DNA of 41,476 nucleotides from a virus, in the IMG/VR virus record IMGVR_UViG_3300045051_000818, positions 1 through 41,476 of that record; one strand, 5' to 3'. Below, one piece after another: positions 41,023-41,476 of this stretch (position 1 is the first letter of the stretch; the number at the start of each line of letters is the position of its first letter). The translations under genes were made by a program, and so were the position numbers. The notes beneath the pieces are model-generated. The model had not been told where the DNA came from, searched no databases, and saw nothing but the letters and a program-made list of their open reading frames with translations.

Positions 41023-41172
41023 TCATTTCTTTTTCTTGTGGTGGGTCTTTTTCCATCCCTCACCATGATCTTCTGGGTCTTGCAATTTACTTAGAGTATT
41101 AAAAGCCCAAGCAACACAAAGCAAAAATATTGCAACTATCATTAAAATAATAGGTAAAACTATTTCTTTCAT
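41023..41172 (-). CDS. Small membrane protein (49 aa)
   Basis: ATG 41172 follows the previous stop by 3 bases. The product has one hydrophobic helix (IVLPIILMIVAIFLLCVAW, about 4-22), a polar stretch and a Lys/His-rich C-terminus (HHKKKK). It is a bitopic membrane peptide of unknown role. Confidence 0.5.
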   Translation of the reverse strand: MKEIVLPIILMIVAIFLLCVAWAFNTLSKLQDPEDHGEGWKKTHHKKKK

Positions 41173-41175
41173 ATC

Positions 41176-41283
41176 CTACGCTAAAACTTCGAGGCTTTCG
41201 GGGGCGAGCACGTTCGGGATACCTTCCTTGGTTATCAATGTCACTGATTCCATATCCCCATACTCCCCCCCGAGAACCTTCAA
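41176..41283 (-). CDS. Short ORF (35 aa, TTG start)
   Basis: The frame reads from TTG 41283: MKVLGGEYGDMESVTLITKE, then GIPNVLAPESLEVLA. It could instead begin at an internal ATG (25 aa). The mixed beta-strand composition looks protein-like, and it fits exactly between two other small genes. No function is recognised. Confidence 0.4.
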   Translation of the reverse strand: MKVLGGEYGDMESVTLITKEGIPNVLAPESLEVLA

Positions 41284-41284
41284 A

Positions 41285-41452
41285 TCATGCGTCTAATAAC
41301 ATTTTTAAATTCTTCTTCATCTCTGCCTTAAATAGTTGTTCAAGTTTAGGAATTACACTTTCATAATAGCTCCAGCCATCTTTATAGTCATCAAAACCTT
41401 CTTCTAATATTTTTTCAATTTTCTTTCTTAACCTCTCTGGTGCGTTGGTCAT
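41285..41452 (-). CDS. Small helical protein at the right edge (55 aa)
   Basis: ATG 41452 follows AAAAGGAACCC. The product MTNAPERLRKKIEKILEEGF then YKDGWSYYESVIPKLEQL is helical and charged; it ends with a Lys-rich helix. It begins the small operon upstream of the terS promoter. No family recognised. Confidence 0.5.
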   Translation of the reverse strand: MTNAPERLRKKIEKILEEGFDDYKDGWSYYESVIPKLEQLFKAEMKKNLKMLLDA

Positions 41453-41476
41453 GGGTTCCTTTTCTTTCTTTTAATT

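Noticed and set aside
40990-41026. 12-codon ORF MKYMVKFMNPKK before the terS promoter
   Set aside because: It is too short to judge, and overlaps the extended -10 box.

Overview
This window is a tailed-phage (podovirus-like) genome or a large part of one, most likely from an environmental metagenome. Every recognisable gene is on the minus strand, so it reads right to left: terminase small and large subunits (about 40.9-39.2 kb), portal, small head proteins, scaffold, major capsid protein (36.8-33.0 kb), a sugar/glycosyltransferase block (32.0-22.3 kb), tail, adaptor and appendage proteins (22.3-15.2 kb), internal virion proteins (15.0-10.1 kb), lysis genes (10.1-8.4 kb), then a region of many very small genes, several with zinc-binding cysteines, regulators and an ExeA-like ATPase (8.4-0 kb). 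The left edge cuts a gene. No DNA polymerase, replicative helicase, integrase, tRNA or CRISPR array was seen. The host cannot be named: Shine-Dalgarno sites (GGAGGTGAT type) and extended -10 promoters are ordinary bacterial signals, and UGA is a normal stop.

The major capsid gene is interrupted by a group I intron whose core (P1, P3, P4, P7, P8, P9) can be folded by eye and which carries a LAGLIDADG endonuclease. Splicing restores an in-frame start: a 41-nt first exon supplies the start codon and 13 further codons.

Late transcription appears to be built from repeated modules. A promoter with the core GTGTTATAMT or a -35/-10 pair is followed by a short leader containing a small ACGY...RCGTAAC hairpin and then an intrinsic terminator placed before the first gene (portal; the 15.0-kb virion gene; a looser version before the glycan block). 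These look like attenuators or antitermination sites. In contrast, several regulatory genes at 4.9-7.5 kb have their -10 boxes so close to the start codon that their mRNAs should be leaderless.

The glycan block holds GT2, GT4 and CgeB-like glycosyltransferases, an NAD-dependent sugar epimerase, at least four methyltransferase domains and a C-methyltransferase split in two. A separate hyaluronan/chitin-synthase-like processive GT2 lies at the left end. Together they suggest that the phage makes or remodels a surface glycan, on the virion or on the host. The left region also contains a plus-strand small RNA candidate, two probable structured RNAs, a small HTH regulator with two palindromic operators, and a 9-bp repeat tract whose only variable position is silent in an alternative collagen-like (Gly-Pro-Leu)n frame.
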